A stretch of DNA of 64,000 nt from Candidatus Saccharicenans sp. (GCA_024653215.1 JANLFU010000004.1:191001-255000), one strand, 5' to 3'; positions 9,534-18,647 are shown, counted from the first letter of the stretch. The notes: a model not told the origin generated them from the sequence alone. Numbers and translations: made by a program.

Positions 9534-10031
9534 TCATGGTTTCAGCTCTTTTCTTATCAGTTTCAGGGCATAGTTGACCAGTTCACTGACCTTTCTGGTG
9601 GACACCCCCAGGTGCCGGGCCACCTCTTCGCGACTAAGCTCTTGATAATAATAAAGATAAAGAACTTCCCGATATTTGGGCTTCAACCTGGACAGGGCCC
9701 TTTTTACCTTTTCTGACATTTCGGCCACCTCCAGGGTTTCCTGGGGGTCAGGAAAAGGAGCCGGCTCCGGGGCGTATTTCATGACCTTGGTCTTTTCTCT
9801 TATATAGTCGACGATCCGGCGGGAAGTTATGGTATAGACAAAGGTTCCCAGGGAGGAATCACCCCGGAATTCCCCGGTCTGGAGTTTTTCCAGGACCTGG
9901 GAAAGTATTTCCGAAACCAGGTCCTCGCAGTCGGTGTTCTGGGCTCCCAGGGCTTTGCGCACCCGGAAGGCTATGATCGGCCGATAGCGGACCATCAGCT
10001 CCTGGATATCTTCATCTACCCTTGGTCGCAT
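9534..10031 (-). CDS. ECF-type RNA polymerase sigma factor
   Basis: Alternative sigma-70-family factor of 165 residues with only regions 2 and 4. Region 2 is seen in DCEDLVSEILSQVLEKL and TFVYTITSRRIVDYIRE; region 4 is the helix-turn-helix ELSREEVARHLGVSTRKVSELV near the C-terminus. It is followed by the membrane anti-sigma gene, the standard arrangement for envelope-responsive control. A promoter-like pair lies upstream on the minus strand (TTGAAA 10105-10110, TATTTT 10081-10086, spacer 18). The ribosome site before the ATG is weak. Target genes cannot be told from the window. Confidence 0.85.
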   Translation of the reverse strand: MRPRVDEDIQELMVRYRPIIAFRVRKALGAQNTDCEDLVSEILSQVLEKLQTGEFRGDSSLGTFVYTITSRRIVDYIREKTKVMKYAPEPAPFPDPQETLEVAEMSEKVKRALSRLKPKYREVLYLYYYQELSREEVARHLGVSTRKVSELVNYALKLIRKELKP

Positions 10032-10080
10032 GTCTGAACCCGGTTGCTTCCTTTAACTACAAATTCATATGTTCCTGATG

Positions 10081-10110
10081 AAAATATCATATCTTCCACC
10101 CATTTTTCAA
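10081..10110 (-). promoter_or_regulatory. Possible promoter of the first sigma/anti-sigma pair
   Basis: On the minus strand TTGAAA (10105-10110) and TATTTT (10081-10086) are separated by 18 bases, each matching sigma-70 consensus at 4 of 6 positions or better. It lies about 50 bases before the sigma gene start. Confidence 0.35.
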
Positions 10111-10164
10111 TTTTTTCTTTGGCCTGGCGACTAATTTTTTGCCCCTTGAGGAAGCGGAGGGCCT

Positions 10165-10353
10165 ATGACACCATCAGCCAAGAATGAAAAAATGAAGTTT
10201 TTCCGGACAGAAGAATCCTTCTGTCGTTATCTGGAGCTACTGGCCCGCAGCCGGGGATACGTCCTGGTGGAAACCTCTCCCCTGGTCAGGACCAGGACCG
10301 AGGCTGCTTCCGGCTCGACCGGCTTCTCGGGCCAGACGGAAAGGGTCAGGTGA
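10165..10353 (+). CDS. Small protein coupled to the HD-GYP gene
   Basis: A 62-residue ORF starting at ATG 10165 behind a good ribosome site (GGAGGG). Its TGA overlaps the HD-GYP start region (GTG 10350 / ATG 10353), so the two are probably translationally coupled. The sequence is basic with one hydrophobic-aromatic helix-like stretch (FCRYLELLARSRGYVLV). I recognise no family. Opposite-strand ORFs here lack comparable start signals. The good ribosome site and the stop-start overlap are the reasons to call it real. Confidence 0.5.
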   Translation: MTPSAKNEKMKFFRTEESFCRYLELLARSRGYVLVETSPLVRTRTEAASGSTGFSGQTERVR

Positions 10354-11282
10354 TGAAGGAAGACCGCCAGAAGAAATTGGCTGCGGCCGAAAACGAAGGC
10401 AGAAAAGACAGGAACAGGTATCTGGCCGCGGTCCAGGAAAACTCCAGGGTTAAGGTCTTTGACCTCAGCTGGCTCAAGACCAACTGGGACATTCAGGGCT
10501 GGGGCCAGGTGGCTTCGGCTCTGCTTAACTCTCCTTATAGCTCGCCTTACGCCCTGTCGAAAATTGAAGCTTTCCTTAAAGCCAGCCGCATACTGGACCG
10601 GCTGGAAAATGCCATTCGCCAGGAAGAATTTGTCCGCATCCCCGGGCTGAAAAACCTGTTTAACGAAAGCAGGTTCTTTAACTCGGAGTTGATCTATTTC
10701 CTGGCCGCGACCGACAGCCGGGAGGAGAGCCTCGGCCATTCCAGGTTTGTAGCCGCTTACACCGTTTTGCTGGCCCAGGCCGCCGGCGTCACCAGCCGCC
10801 GGAGCCTGCTGGACATCGAGCGCGGGGCCCTGCTCCATGACCTGGGGAAGGTCGGAATTCCCGAGGACATTCTGCAGAAGAAGGGACCGCTGACCGATGA
10901 AGAGATGGAAATCATAAAATATCATCCTCTGATCGGCTTCGCCATGATCGAGGAATTCAGCTTCCTGCAGGGGGCGGCCGAAATTGTTCTCTTTCACCAT
11001 GAACGGTTTGACGGAACCGGCTACCCCTTCGGCCTCCAGGGTGAGGAAATTCCCTTGAGCGCCAGGCTCTTTTCGCTGGCCGACACCATTGACGCCATCA
11101 CCTCGGACCGGCCTTACCGCCGGAGTCGCGGTTTTGAAGATGCCCTGGAAGAAATCAAGCTCTGCAGCGGCACCCAGTTTGACCCGCGCCTGGTCGAGGT
11201 AACCCTTGAAATCCCGCCTGAGAAGTGGAGAAAGGTTAAAGAGAAGGTTCTAAAATCCCTGCGGCAGCCAGCCGTCAATTAG
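10353..11282 (+). CDS. HD-GYP domain protein, probable cyclic-di-GMP phosphodiesterase
   Basis: The C-terminal half has the HD-GYP metal and signature motifs: LLHDLGKVGIP (HD), KYHPLIG, and HHERFDGTGYP, followed by ADTIDAITSDRPYR. Proteins with this full signature hydrolyse cyclic-di-GMP (or cGAMP in some lineages). The N-terminal 130 residues are not a receiver or a domain I know; their input is unknown. The start may be GTG 10350 or ATG 10353, both right after GGGTCAGG and overlapping the preceding small ORF. It meets ftsK tail-to-tail 21 bases later. Confidence 0.85.
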   Translation: MKEDRQKKLAAAENEGRKDRNRYLAAVQENSRVKVFDLSWLKTNWDIQGWGQVASALLNSPYSSPYALSKIEAFLKASRILDRLENAIRQEEFVRIPGLKNLFNESRFFNSELIYFLAATDSREESLGHSRFVAAYTVLLAQAAGVTSRRSLLDIERGALLHDLGKVGIPEDILQKKGPLTDEEMEIIKYHPLIGFAMIEEFSFLQGAAEIVLFHHERFDGTGYPFGLQGEEIPLSARLFSLADTIDAITSDRPYRRSRGFEDALEEIKLCSGTQFDPRLVEVTLEIPPEKWRKVKEKVLKSLRQPAVN

Positions 11283-11303
11283 TCAGCCTGTTACCCCTGG
11301 CCT

Positions 11304-13655
11304 TCAAGTCTTATCTTCCGGTACCTTGGCTTTCTGCCTGTCCTTAAAATAGGACTTGGGGTCAACCAGGATTTCCCGTGGTTTGGCTCCTTCGGAAGGA
11401 CCGATAATTCCTTCCAGCTCCATCTGGTCTATTATCCTGGAGGCCCGGGCATAGCCTAGTTTCAGTTTCCTCTGCAGGTAGGAGGCCGAGGCCTGCCCGG
11501 TGGCCAGGACCAGCTCCACCGCCCGGTCGAACAGTTCGTCCTTCTCTCCCAGGTCGCCCTCGAGAGTCAGGTCTCCGGTCCGCTTCAGGATCTGCATGAT
11601 CCGGTCGTCGAATTCGGGCTGGCCCTGGTCTTTTACGAACTTAACCAGGCGCTGAACCTCGGGGATGGAGACATAGGCACAGTGCAGCCTGATGATTCTT
11701 GGATAGTTGGGTGGCATGAATAGCATGTCGCCCAGGCCCAGGAGTTTTTCGGCGCCAACGGTATCGATGATGACCCGGGAGTCAATCTTGGACGGGACCT
11801 TGAAGGCAATCCGGCTGTTAAAGTTGTTCTTGATGGTGCCGGTTATGACGTCAATCGATGGCCTCTGGGTGGCCATGACCAGGTGAATACCCACGGCCCG
11901 GGCCAGCTGGGCCAGCCGGCCGATGCAGTATTCCACGTCCTGGGGACTGGTCATCATCAGTTCAGCCAGCTCGTCGATGATGATGACAATGTAAGGAAGC
12001 GGCTTGAGCCTGGCCTTTTCTTCTTCGCTCAATTTGCCCTTTTTCTGTTCGAGCAGGGCCCGGACCTGCTGGTTGTACTGCTCGATGTTCCTGACCTTCA
12101 TCTGCCCGAGCTGACGCAGCCGCTCTTCCATCTTCTTCACGGCATCCATCAGGATGATGCCGGCCTTCTTGGAGTCGTTGACCACGGGCGCCAGCAGGTG
12201 GGGGATGCCGTCGTAGAGGGTGAATTCCAGGCGCTTGGGGTCGATCAGGATCAGCTTGACTTCATCCGGAGTGGCCTTGTACAGGATGCTGGCGATCAGG
12301 GCATTGAGGGCCACGCTCTTCCCGGTGCCGGTGGCGCCAGCAATCAGCAGGTGGGGCATGATGGCCAGGTCGGTGATGTAAACATCGCCGTGGACGGTCT
12401 TGCCCAGGGCAAAGGTCAGCTTGGAGGCAGAATTCTGGAATTTCTCCGACTGGATGATATCTCTTAGTTTTATTATTTCTCGCTTGTTATTTGGGATTTC
12501 AATGCCCAGCGAGGATTTTCCCGGGATGCGCTGGATGCGCACTGCTTCAGCCTCCAGGGCCAGCGACAGCTCCTCGCTCAGCCCGGCCACCTGGCTGACC
12601 TTTATGCCGGCGTCCGGGAAATATTCGTAGGTGGTGATGACCGGACCCGGGTGATATTCCCGGACCTCTCCGGATACCTTGAATTCCAGCAGCTTCTCTT
12701 CGATCCGGCGCTTTTTTTCAAACAGCTCATCGCGGTCAATTTTTTCCGTGGGTTTGCCCGGGTCAAGCAGGCTGAACGGCGGGAACCGGTAGTCGCCTGA
12801 TTTCCTCAGGTCCGGAAGCAGCATTTTTTCTCCAACCGGCTCTTCTTTTTTCCTGGCAGCCGGTGGTTTTTCCGCCGGCTTCGGAGGTTTTTTCTCCTCG
12901 ACCGGGAGAGTTTCCCTGACTGGTTTTTCGGTAAGGCTCCTGGCTTCGGCCGCTGTGGCGCGGGAGGCGGCCAGCTTTTCTCTGGCCTCTTTCTCAGCCA
13001 GCTTCTTCTTGAGCTTTTCTTGCTTTCGCTCCTTCTGGTACTGGCTGATCCTGATAATGACCTGGCCGGTGGTATTCTTGAAAAGCCTGGCGAAAAAGTC
13101 GACGGTCCGGGCCAGGCTCCAGTGAGTGGTGAAAATCAGCAACAGGGCCAGAAGGCAGAGCAGGAGGATGAAAGACCCGGTGTGGTTAAGATAGCGGACA
13201 AAAAAATTGCCTATCAGTTCCCCAAGCAACCCCCCGGCCGGGAATTCTTTTCCCCTCCAGGGGGCCCTTTCCAGGACCAGATAAAGAAGGGGAGAAAGCA
13301 CCAGGAGATAGAGCAGTCCGTTCAGGCTGCGCTTGAAGAGCCGGCCTGACTGCCCGGGAAACAGGCTCCTGATTCCCAGGTAGCCCAGGGCCAGCGGCAG
13401 AAAGAGGGCCATCAGGCCGAAGACCTGCAACAGGCTTTCGGCAAAACCGGCCCCGAGCTTTCCCCCGAAGTTCTGGATGCGGTGCCCGGGGGGAGAAGTG
13501 CTGGCCCAGGTCGGGTCGGCCGGGTTATAGGTAAAAATACTGAGAAAGGAAAAGGCGGCCAGGAAGATGAGAATTACCGAAATAACTTCGGCCAGGATCT
13601 TGTTCTTCCGGCCTTCTTTTTTCTCTGATTTTTTTTCCTTCTTAGCTCTGGCCAT
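11304..13655 (-). CDS. ftsK: DNA translocase FtsK/SpoIIIE
   Basis: Septal DNA pump for chromosome segregation. Seen: four or so membrane segments in the first 170 residues, a charged Lys/Glu/Pro-rich linker (about 200-290), the alpha/beta motor with Walker A GATGTGKSVAL and Walker B IIIDELAELM, and a C-terminal winged-helix gamma domain (QASASYLQRKLKLGYARASR) that in relatives reads KOPS-type sites. Length 783 is typical for short-linker FtsK. The ATG is preceded by AGGAAAA. TATAAT on the minus strand (13664-13669) lies 8 bases before the start, so the transcript may have almost no leader. Confidence 0.95.
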   Translation of the reverse strand: MARAKKEKKSEKKEGRKNKILAEVISVILIFLAAFSFLSIFTYNPADPTWASTSPPGHRIQNFGGKLGAGFAESLLQVFGLMALFLPLALGYLGIRSLFPGQSGRLFKRSLNGLLYLLVLSPLLYLVLERAPWRGKEFPAGGLLGELIGNFFVRYLNHTGSFILLLCLLALLLIFTTHWSLARTVDFFARLFKNTTGQVIIRISQYQKERKQEKLKKKLAEKEAREKLAASRATAAEARSLTEKPVRETLPVEEKKPPKPAEKPPAARKKEEPVGEKMLLPDLRKSGDYRFPPFSLLDPGKPTEKIDRDELFEKKRRIEEKLLEFKVSGEVREYHPGPVITTYEYFPDAGIKVSQVAGLSEELSLALEAEAVRIQRIPGKSSLGIEIPNNKREIIKLRDIIQSEKFQNSASKLTFALGKTVHGDVYITDLAIMPHLLIAGATGTGKSVALNALIASILYKATPDEVKLILIDPKRLEFTLYDGIPHLLAPVVNDSKKAGIILMDAVKKMEERLRQLGQMKVRNIEQYNQQVRALLEQKKGKLSEEEKARLKPLPYIVIIIDELAELMMTSPQDVEYCIGRLAQLARAVGIHLVMATQRPSIDVITGTIKNNFNSRIAFKVPSKIDSRVIIDTVGAEKLLGLGDMLFMPPNYPRIIRLHCAYVSIPEVQRLVKFVKDQGQPEFDDRIMQILKRTGDLTLEGDLGEKDELFDRAVELVLATGQASASYLQRKLKLGYARASRIIDQMELEGIIGPSEGAKPREILVDPKSYFKDRQKAKVPEDKT

Positions 13656-13676
13656 TTTTCCTGATTATAGCACAGG

Positions 13677-13702
13677 GACCCGACGGTTTTCATCGTCGGG
13701 TC
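13677..13702. other. Perfect 9-bp hairpin between rsmA and ftsK
   Basis: GACCCGACG (13677-13685) and CGTCGGGTC (13694-13702) form a perfect stem with an 8-base loop. Its outer base touches the rsmA stop codon. Minus-strand sequence after the stem (CCTGTGC) has no T-run, so it may be a weak or factor-assisted terminator of rsmA or a processing site before ftsK. Confidence 0.5.
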
Positions 13703-14523
13703 TAAATTTTACGGTTATTTTCCTTGAGCAATTGAAAAAGTGAAACCAGGATCTCCGGTTTAAGTTCTTCGGCTCTCACCTGTTCACCGAGCGACAGGCA
13801 CTGCAGAGCTCGCCTGACATTTTCTCTCCTGTATCCGGCGCTCTCCAGGTTGCGGCCCAGGGTCTTTCTACGCTGGCAGAAGGCATCCTTAAGAAAGGTG
13901 AAAAGTTCGTCCTCAATCTCCGCGGGAAAGAATAGGGGCTGGTTCCTTTTCAGAAAAAGGACGCAGGCCGAGTCGACCCTGGGCGGTGGACTGAAAGCTC
14001 CCGGGCCCACCCGGAATAGCAACTGGCAATCAAAATAATTCTGGAGCAGAATGGACAGCGGAGCATAATTCTTCCCACCCGGGGTAGCCGTTATCCGCTG
14101 GGCCACTTCTTTCTGAAACAAAAATACCGCCCGCTCCACCTGGTCTTTCACTTCGAGCAGGACAAAAAGGACCTGGCTGGAGATATGGTAGGGGAGATTT
14201 CCGGCCAGTTTAACCTTTTCTCCGGGCCGACAGTGGCCGGCAATAATTCCGGGAAGGTCCAGTTTCAGAATATCTCCGGCGATTATTTCCAGGTTGCCCG
14301 GCCTGTTTTTCTCAAGAATTTCTACCAGGGCATAATCCTTTTCGATGGCCAGAACCCGGCCGGCCCTGGCCGCCAGGGGAAAGGTCAGGGCCCCCTGGCC
14401 GGGACCGATTTCCACCACCAGGTCTTCCGGCCCGGGCTCCACCGCTGCCACGATTTTTTGCAGGATTCGTTTCTCGTGCAGAAAATGCTGGCCGAGAAGC
14501 TGACGCCTGGTTTTCCTGCCCAA
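13702..14523 (-). CDS. rsmA: 16S rRNA dimethyladenosine transferase
   Basis: Methylates the two adjacent adenosines in helix 45 of 16S rRNA (KsgA). Seen: opening RRQLLGQHFLHEK, SAM motif VEIGPGQGALTFPLA (motif I), and the catalytic NLPYHIS (motif IV). Length 273 is normal. I take the TTG start at 14521-14523, supported by AAGGGA upstream. The gene precedes ftsK on the same strand. Confidence 0.94.
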   Translation of the reverse strand: MGRKTRRQLLGQHFLHEKRILQKIVAAVEPGPEDLVVEIGPGQGALTFPLAARAGRVLAIEKDYALVEILEKNRPGNLEIIAGDILKLDLPGIIAGHCRPGEKVKLAGNLPYHISSQVLFVLLEVKDQVERAVFLFQKEVAQRITATPGGKNYAPLSILLQNYFDCQLLFRVGPGAFSPPPRVDSACVLFLKRNQPLFFPAEIEDELFTFLKDAFCQRRKTLGRNLESAGYRRENVRRALQCLSLGEQVRAEELKPEILVSLFQLLKENNRKI

Positions 14524-14570
14524 CTTTAATTTCCCTTCAGGTAGCTTTATTTTTTAAGAGCGGCCCGGCC

Positions 14571-15812
14571 TCAGGCCTGTCCGGCCGGTCTCTTCTCTTC
14601 CGAGCGATGAATGATGACCGAGGCGGCCATGTTGCCGATCATGTTAACTGTCGTCCGGCACATGTCCAGCAACCGGTCCACCCCGAGAATCAGGGCCACA
14701 CCCTCGAGTGGTATGCCAATCTGTTTTAAGACCATGGCCAGCATGATCATGCCGGCCCCGGGCACGCCAGCCGTACCTATGGAAGCCAGAATGGCCATCA
14801 GGACTATGGTGGCCTGGGCACCCAGGCTAAGTGGAATGCCGTAAATCTGGGCGATGAAAACTGCGGCCACACCCTGATATAGGGCCGTACCGTCCATGTT
14901 GATGGTGGCTCCCAGCGGAACCACGAAACTGGAATATTCTTTTTTAACTTTCAACTCATCGAGGCATTCCAGGGCCACCGGGATGGTGGCGTTAGAGCTG
15001 GAAGTGGAAAAGGCGATGAGCATGGCATCGGAAGTTCCCTTAAAAAACCTGCCCGGTTTCATCCTGCCCAAGAATTTTACCAGGAGGCCGTCGATAACCA
15101 GGGCATGAAAGGTCAGGCCCAGGATGGTTACCAGCGCATACTTCAACAGGGTTACCAGGATGCCCAGGCCGAACTGCCCTATTATTGAGGCCAGCAGGGC
15201 CAGGACCCCATAGGGAGCAAACTTCATCACCAGGTTGACCACCTGTAGAACGGTTTCGTTGATTCCGTCGAAGAAGTGCAAAATCGGTTTTGATTTTTCC
15301 GGCGTTATCAGGCTCAGGCACAGTCCGAAGACCAGGGCCAGGAAAATGACCTGAAGCATTTCCCCTTCGGCCATGGCTTTAACCGGGTTGGTGGGCACGA
15401 TGTTGACCAGGACCGAAATCAGCGAAGGTTTTTCCTGGGCCACCGAGATCTTGTTCTGGGCGGCCTGCTGGTAATTTTTCAAGAGTTCCTGTTTGACCTG
15501 CTCGTTAAGTCCCATCCCGGGCTTCAGGATATTGGCGGCCAGAAGACCGATGGTAATGGCTATGGCCGTGGTCAGGGTGAAATAGAGAAAGGTCTTGAGA
15601 CCCACCCGCCCCAGCTTCTTGATGTCTCCCAGGCTGGCCGTTCCCAGGGCCAGGGAGAAAAAGACCAGGGGAACCACCACCATGGTGATGAGGCGGATAA
15701 AAATGGTGCCAATAAACTCGATGCTCCTGGCCTTGGGCCCCAGGACCAGGCCGGCCACCACCCCGAGAAAAAGCCCGATAAAAATCTTGGTATGAAGGGG
15801 GACCTTCTTCAT
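14571..15812 (-). CDS. Sodium/proton-dicarboxylate symporter (glutamate transporter family)
   Basis: Secondary transporter of the DAACS family in the inner membrane. Seen: about eight hydrophobic helices, the serine-rich re-entrant loop STSSSNATIP, the NMDGTA motif that binds the coupling ion, and the substrate-site run GVDRLLDMCRTTVN near the C-terminus. The Arg in DMCRTT corresponds to the Arg that binds the side-chain carboxylate in archaeal GltPh, which points to acidic amino acids or C4-dicarboxylates. Length 413 is normal. AAGGAGA lies before the ATG. It stops 47 bases before rsmA starts, same strand. Confidence 0.92.
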   Translation of the reverse strand: MKKVPLHTKIFIGLFLGVVAGLVLGPKARSIEFIGTIFIRLITMVVVPLVFFSLALGTASLGDIKKLGRVGLKTFLYFTLTTAIAITIGLLAANILKPGMGLNEQVKQELLKNYQQAAQNKISVAQEKPSLISVLVNIVPTNPVKAMAEGEMLQVIFLALVFGLCLSLITPEKSKPILHFFDGINETVLQVVNLVMKFAPYGVLALLASIIGQFGLGILVTLLKYALVTILGLTFHALVIDGLLVKFLGRMKPGRFFKGTSDAMLIAFSTSSSNATIPVALECLDELKVKKEYSSFVVPLGATINMDGTALYQGVAAVFIAQIYGIPLSLGAQATIVLMAILASIGTAGVPGAGMIMLAMVLKQIGIPLEGVALILGVDRLLDMCRTTVNMIGNMAASVIIHRSEEKRPAGQA

Positions 15813-15962
15813 TTCGATGTCTTCTCCTTGTCATCCGGAAAGAACACAACAGAGTGTTTATATGCTAAAAGCCGTCCGGCTGTAAAGTCCGGAGTATCAG
15901 GAGCCTGGCCATGGCCAGGTTGACAAGGCCTTTAGCCTTAAACTAAAATTGGCTTGATTGAA

Positions 15963-16406
15963 ATGACCGAGAAGAAAATCCTGATCGTCGACTACGAGCC
16001 GTCTTCGCTGGAAAACCTGTCCCGGATACTCAAAAACATAAAGGTCCAGGTCATCCAGGCCACCGATGGAGCCCAGGCCTATGACCTGTTCAAGGAAGAA
16101 AAGCCAGACCTGGTCATCCTGGAAGCCATCCTGCCGAAACTCCATGGCTTTGACCTGACCAGGAAAATTGTCCAGGACTCCCAGGGAACGGTGCCGGTCA
16201 TCATACTGACCGGACTTTACAAGGGGCCTCAGTACAAGCATGAAGCCGTGGCTAACCTGGGAGCGGCTGAATATCTGGAAAAGCCTTTTAACCCCGACGT
16301 TCTGCTGGAAATAGTCAGCCGGCTGCTTAGTGCCGAAGAAGAAATCGAAGACGTTTTGCCTGACCCCGATTCGGTTTTATCGTTGATTGAGCCCAAGGGC
16401 AAGTAG
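15963..16406 (+). CDS. Receiver-only response-regulator-like protein with Glu at the phospho-acceptor site
   Basis: CheY-like fold of about 120 residues plus an acidic C-terminal tail, no output domain. Opening KILIVDYEPS shows only one Asp where receivers have an acidic pair. The strand-3 motif reads PDLVILEAILP, so position 54 is Glu (codon GAA) where the phosphorylated Asp belongs. The switch Thr (ILTG) and Lys (EKPF) remain. An Asp-to-Glu change often mimics the phosphorylated state, so the protein may be constitutively active; that is inference. I chose ATG 15963; a TTG at 15954 is also possible. A minus-strand transporter lies upstream and accD follows by 56 bases. Confidence 0.8.
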   Translation: MTEKKILIVDYEPSSLENLSRILKNIKVQVIQATDGAQAYDLFKEEKPDLVILEAILPKLHGFDLTRKIVQDSQGTVPVIILTGLYKGPQYKHEAVANLGAAEYLEKPFNPDVLLEIVSRLLSAEEEIEDVLPDPDSVLSLIEPKGK

Positions 16407-16462
16407 GACGACCCGAGGAAGGCTGGAATAAACAGGATCCCTGGAATCGAGGAGGAGTGGTA

Positions 16463-17260
16463 ATGAATGAAGGTTTATGGACCAGGTGCAATAATTGCCA
16501 GAAAATTCTCTACAAGCAGGACATAATAGATAACCTGAATGTCTGTCCCCAGTGCAACTACCATTTCCGCCTGGGCGCCCTGGAACGATTGCAACAGCTT
16601 TTTGACGATGGCCGGTTCGAGCTTCTCGACCAGGATATCTACCCGGTTGATTTCCTGGGTTTCCAGGACCAGCAGAAGTACGAGGTCAGGTTGAAGGACA
16701 GCCAGAAGAAAACCGGCCTGCCCGAGGCCATCGTCACCGCGCGGGGCACCCTGGGTGGACTCCCGGTCATAATCCAGGCCATGGAGTTTGCCTTCATGGG
16801 CGGCAGCATGGGCTCGGTGGTCGGCGAGAAGGTGGCCAGGGCGGCCGAGAGAGCCGTGGAAGAAAAGTTGCCATTGATCATCATTTCCTGCTCCGGCGGG
16901 GCCAGGATGCAGGAGGGGATGATGTCCCTGATGCAGATGATCAAGACGGCCGCGGCCCTGGCCCGGCTGTCCGAGGCCAGGTTGCCCTACATTTCAGTGC
17001 TGGCCGATCCCACCACCGGTGGCACCACCGCCAGTTTTGCCATGCTGGGCGATATCAACATCGCCGAGCCCAACGCCCTGATCGGCTTTGCCGGACCCAG
17101 GGTCATCGAGCAGACCATTAAAGAGAAGCTGCCCAAGGGATTCCAGAGAGCCGAGTTCCTGCTGGCTCACGGCATGCTGGATGACGTGGTGGAAAGAAAG
17201 TACCTGCGTAATTACCTGATCAAGGCCCTGCGCCTGTTTCTGAACCGGCCGGAAGCTTAA
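16463..17260 (+). CDS. accD: Acetyl-CoA carboxylase carboxyltransferase beta subunit
   Basis: Transfers the carboxyl group from biotin to acetyl-CoA in fatty-acid synthesis. Seen: N-terminal zinc ribbon with C9, C12, C28 and C31, then the crotonase-type carboxyltransferase core with SCSGGARMQEGMMSLMQM and DPTTGGTTASFAMLGD. The start ATG 16463 follows GGAGGAG with 5-base spacing; an upstream GTG at 16457 sits inside that ribosome site. The alpha subunit accA is not in the window. It is followed 6 bases later by folC, an accD-folC pairing common in bacteria. Confidence 0.95.
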   Translation: MNEGLWTRCNNCQKILYKQDIIDNLNVCPQCNYHFRLGALERLQQLFDDGRFELLDQDIYPVDFLGFQDQQKYEVRLKDSQKKTGLPEAIVTARGTLGGLPVIIQAMEFAFMGGSMGSVVGEKVARAAERAVEEKLPLIIISCSGGARMQEGMMSLMQMIKTAAALARLSEARLPYISVLADPTTGGTTASFAMLGDINIAEPNALIGFAGPRVIEQTIKEKLPKGFQRAEFLLAHGMLDDVVERKYLRNYLIKALRLFLNRPEA

Positions 17261-17266
17261 GGTTTA

Positions 17267-18571
17267 ATGCGCCCTCTCGCCTCTTACCCCTATCTTGAGC
17301 AGGCCCAGCTTTTTGGCATCCGCCTGGGACTGGAGAACATTCAGGCGGTGCTGGAGGACTTCGGGCAGCCTCACCGCAACTATCCTGTCATCCACGTGGC
17401 CGGCACCAACGGCAAGGGTTCGGTCTGCGCCATGCTGGAGAATATTTTCAGGTTGCATGGCTACCGGACCGGTCTGTATACCTCTCCCCACCTGGTGGAT
17501 GTCAGGGAAAGAATCCAGGTTAACGGTAGCCTGATACGGGAAAAAGAACTCAAGGAATTGCTGGGTGAGATAGAAAAAAGCGAAAAAAGGCTGAAGGTTG
17601 AAGGCCGGGTGGCCGGGGCCCTGACCTACTTTGAGATACTGACCATTGCTGCCTTTCTTTACTTCGCCCGTAAAAAGGTGGACCTGGCCGTTCTGGAGGT
17701 CGGGATGGGCGGCCGGTTTGACGCCACCAACGTGGTCAGGCCCGAGGTTTCGGTCATAACCACTATTTCTTATGACCATCAGCAATACCTGGGTTCCGAC
17801 CTGGGGAAAATAGCCTTCGAAAAGGCCGGGATAGTCAAGGAAAAGGTACCCTGTGTCTGTGGAGTCAGGAACCTGGAAGCACTGAGGGTCATCAAGAAAA
17901 AATGCCATGATGCGGACGCTCCGCTGATCCGGGTTTTCGAAAAAAAGAAAAAATTCAGCGTGGTGGAAAACAGGCGGGGCGAGGTTTTTCTTTACCGAAC
18001 GGACTCCGCCACTTACAGGTTCAGGCCGTCTCTTCCCGGCCAGCACCAGGGTGAAAATGCGGCCGTGGCCATTGCCACTGCGGAAGTAATGATGGATCGG
18101 GGCTGGAAGCTAAGCAAAAAAAAGATAATCCAGGGGGTGGAAAGCGCCTCCTGGCCTGGCCGACTGGAAATTTTCGGTTCCACTCCGCCCGTGGTCCTGG
18201 ACGGATGCCACAATGAGGCCGGGGCCAGGGTGGTCAACAAGTTCTGGAAAAAGACCTTTAACCGGCCGGCCATCCTGGTCTTTGGAGTTATGAAGGACAA
18301 GGATATAGGGAAAATAGCCCGCTGGCTGTTTCCCCTGGCCTGGCGGATAATCCTGACCCGCCCTTCACTGGAGAGGGCGGCCGGGCCTCTGGACATAGCT
18401 GCCCGGTTGCCCGGGTACCGGGGCAAGTATTTCCTGGAGGAGACGGTGCCCTCTGCCCTCAATCTGGCCCTGGTCCTGTCCGGCGGGGAAATACCGGTGC
18501 TGGTGGCCGGCTCTCTATTCCTGGTGGGTGAAGCCAGGCAGTTTCTTCAATCTAAGGCCAGGATGGGTTAG
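17267..18571 (+). CDS. folC: Folylpolyglutamate synthase / dihydrofolate synthase
   Basis: ATP-dependent Mur-ligase-family enzyme that adds glutamate to folates. Seen: P-loop HVAGTNGKGSVCAML, the omega-loop region TSPHLVDVRERI, VGMGGRFDATN, and SVITTISYDHQQYLG, all typical. Length 434 is normal. It starts 6 bases after accD and is almost certainly cotranscribed. The ATP synthase operon follows after 76 bases with its own promoter-like signal. Confidence 0.94.
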   Translation: MRPLASYPYLEQAQLFGIRLGLENIQAVLEDFGQPHRNYPVIHVAGTNGKGSVCAMLENIFRLHGYRTGLYTSPHLVDVRERIQVNGSLIREKELKELLGEIEKSEKRLKVEGRVAGALTYFEILTIAAFLYFARKKVDLAVLEVGMGGRFDATNVVRPEVSVITTISYDHQQYLGSDLGKIAFEKAGIVKEKVPCVCGVRNLEALRVIKKKCHDADAPLIRVFEKKKKFSVVENRRGEVFLYRTDSATYRFRPSLPGQHQGENAAVAIATAEVMMDRGWKLSKKKIIQGVESASWPGRLEIFGSTPPVVLDGCHNEAGARVVNKFWKKTFNRPAILVFGVMKDKDIGKIARWLFPLAWRIILTRPSLERAAGPLDIAARLPGYRGKYFLEETVPSALNLALVLSGGEIPVLVAGSLFLVGEARQFLQSKARMG

Positions 18572-18595
18572 ACTGCCCTCCGGCCAGGTTGCTTT

Positions 18596-18625
18596 TTGAC
18601 CCCTTTAATGTTATTTTTTTATTCT
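18596..18625 (+). promoter_or_regulatory. Possible promoter of the ATP synthase operon
   Basis: TTGACC (18596-18601) and TATTCT (18620-18625) are separated by 18 bases in an AT-rich stretch directly before the first ATP synthase gene. The hexamers match sigma-70 consensus at 5 and 4 positions. Confidence 0.45.
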
Positions 18626-18647
18626 TATAGACTGAAAGGTTAGAACC

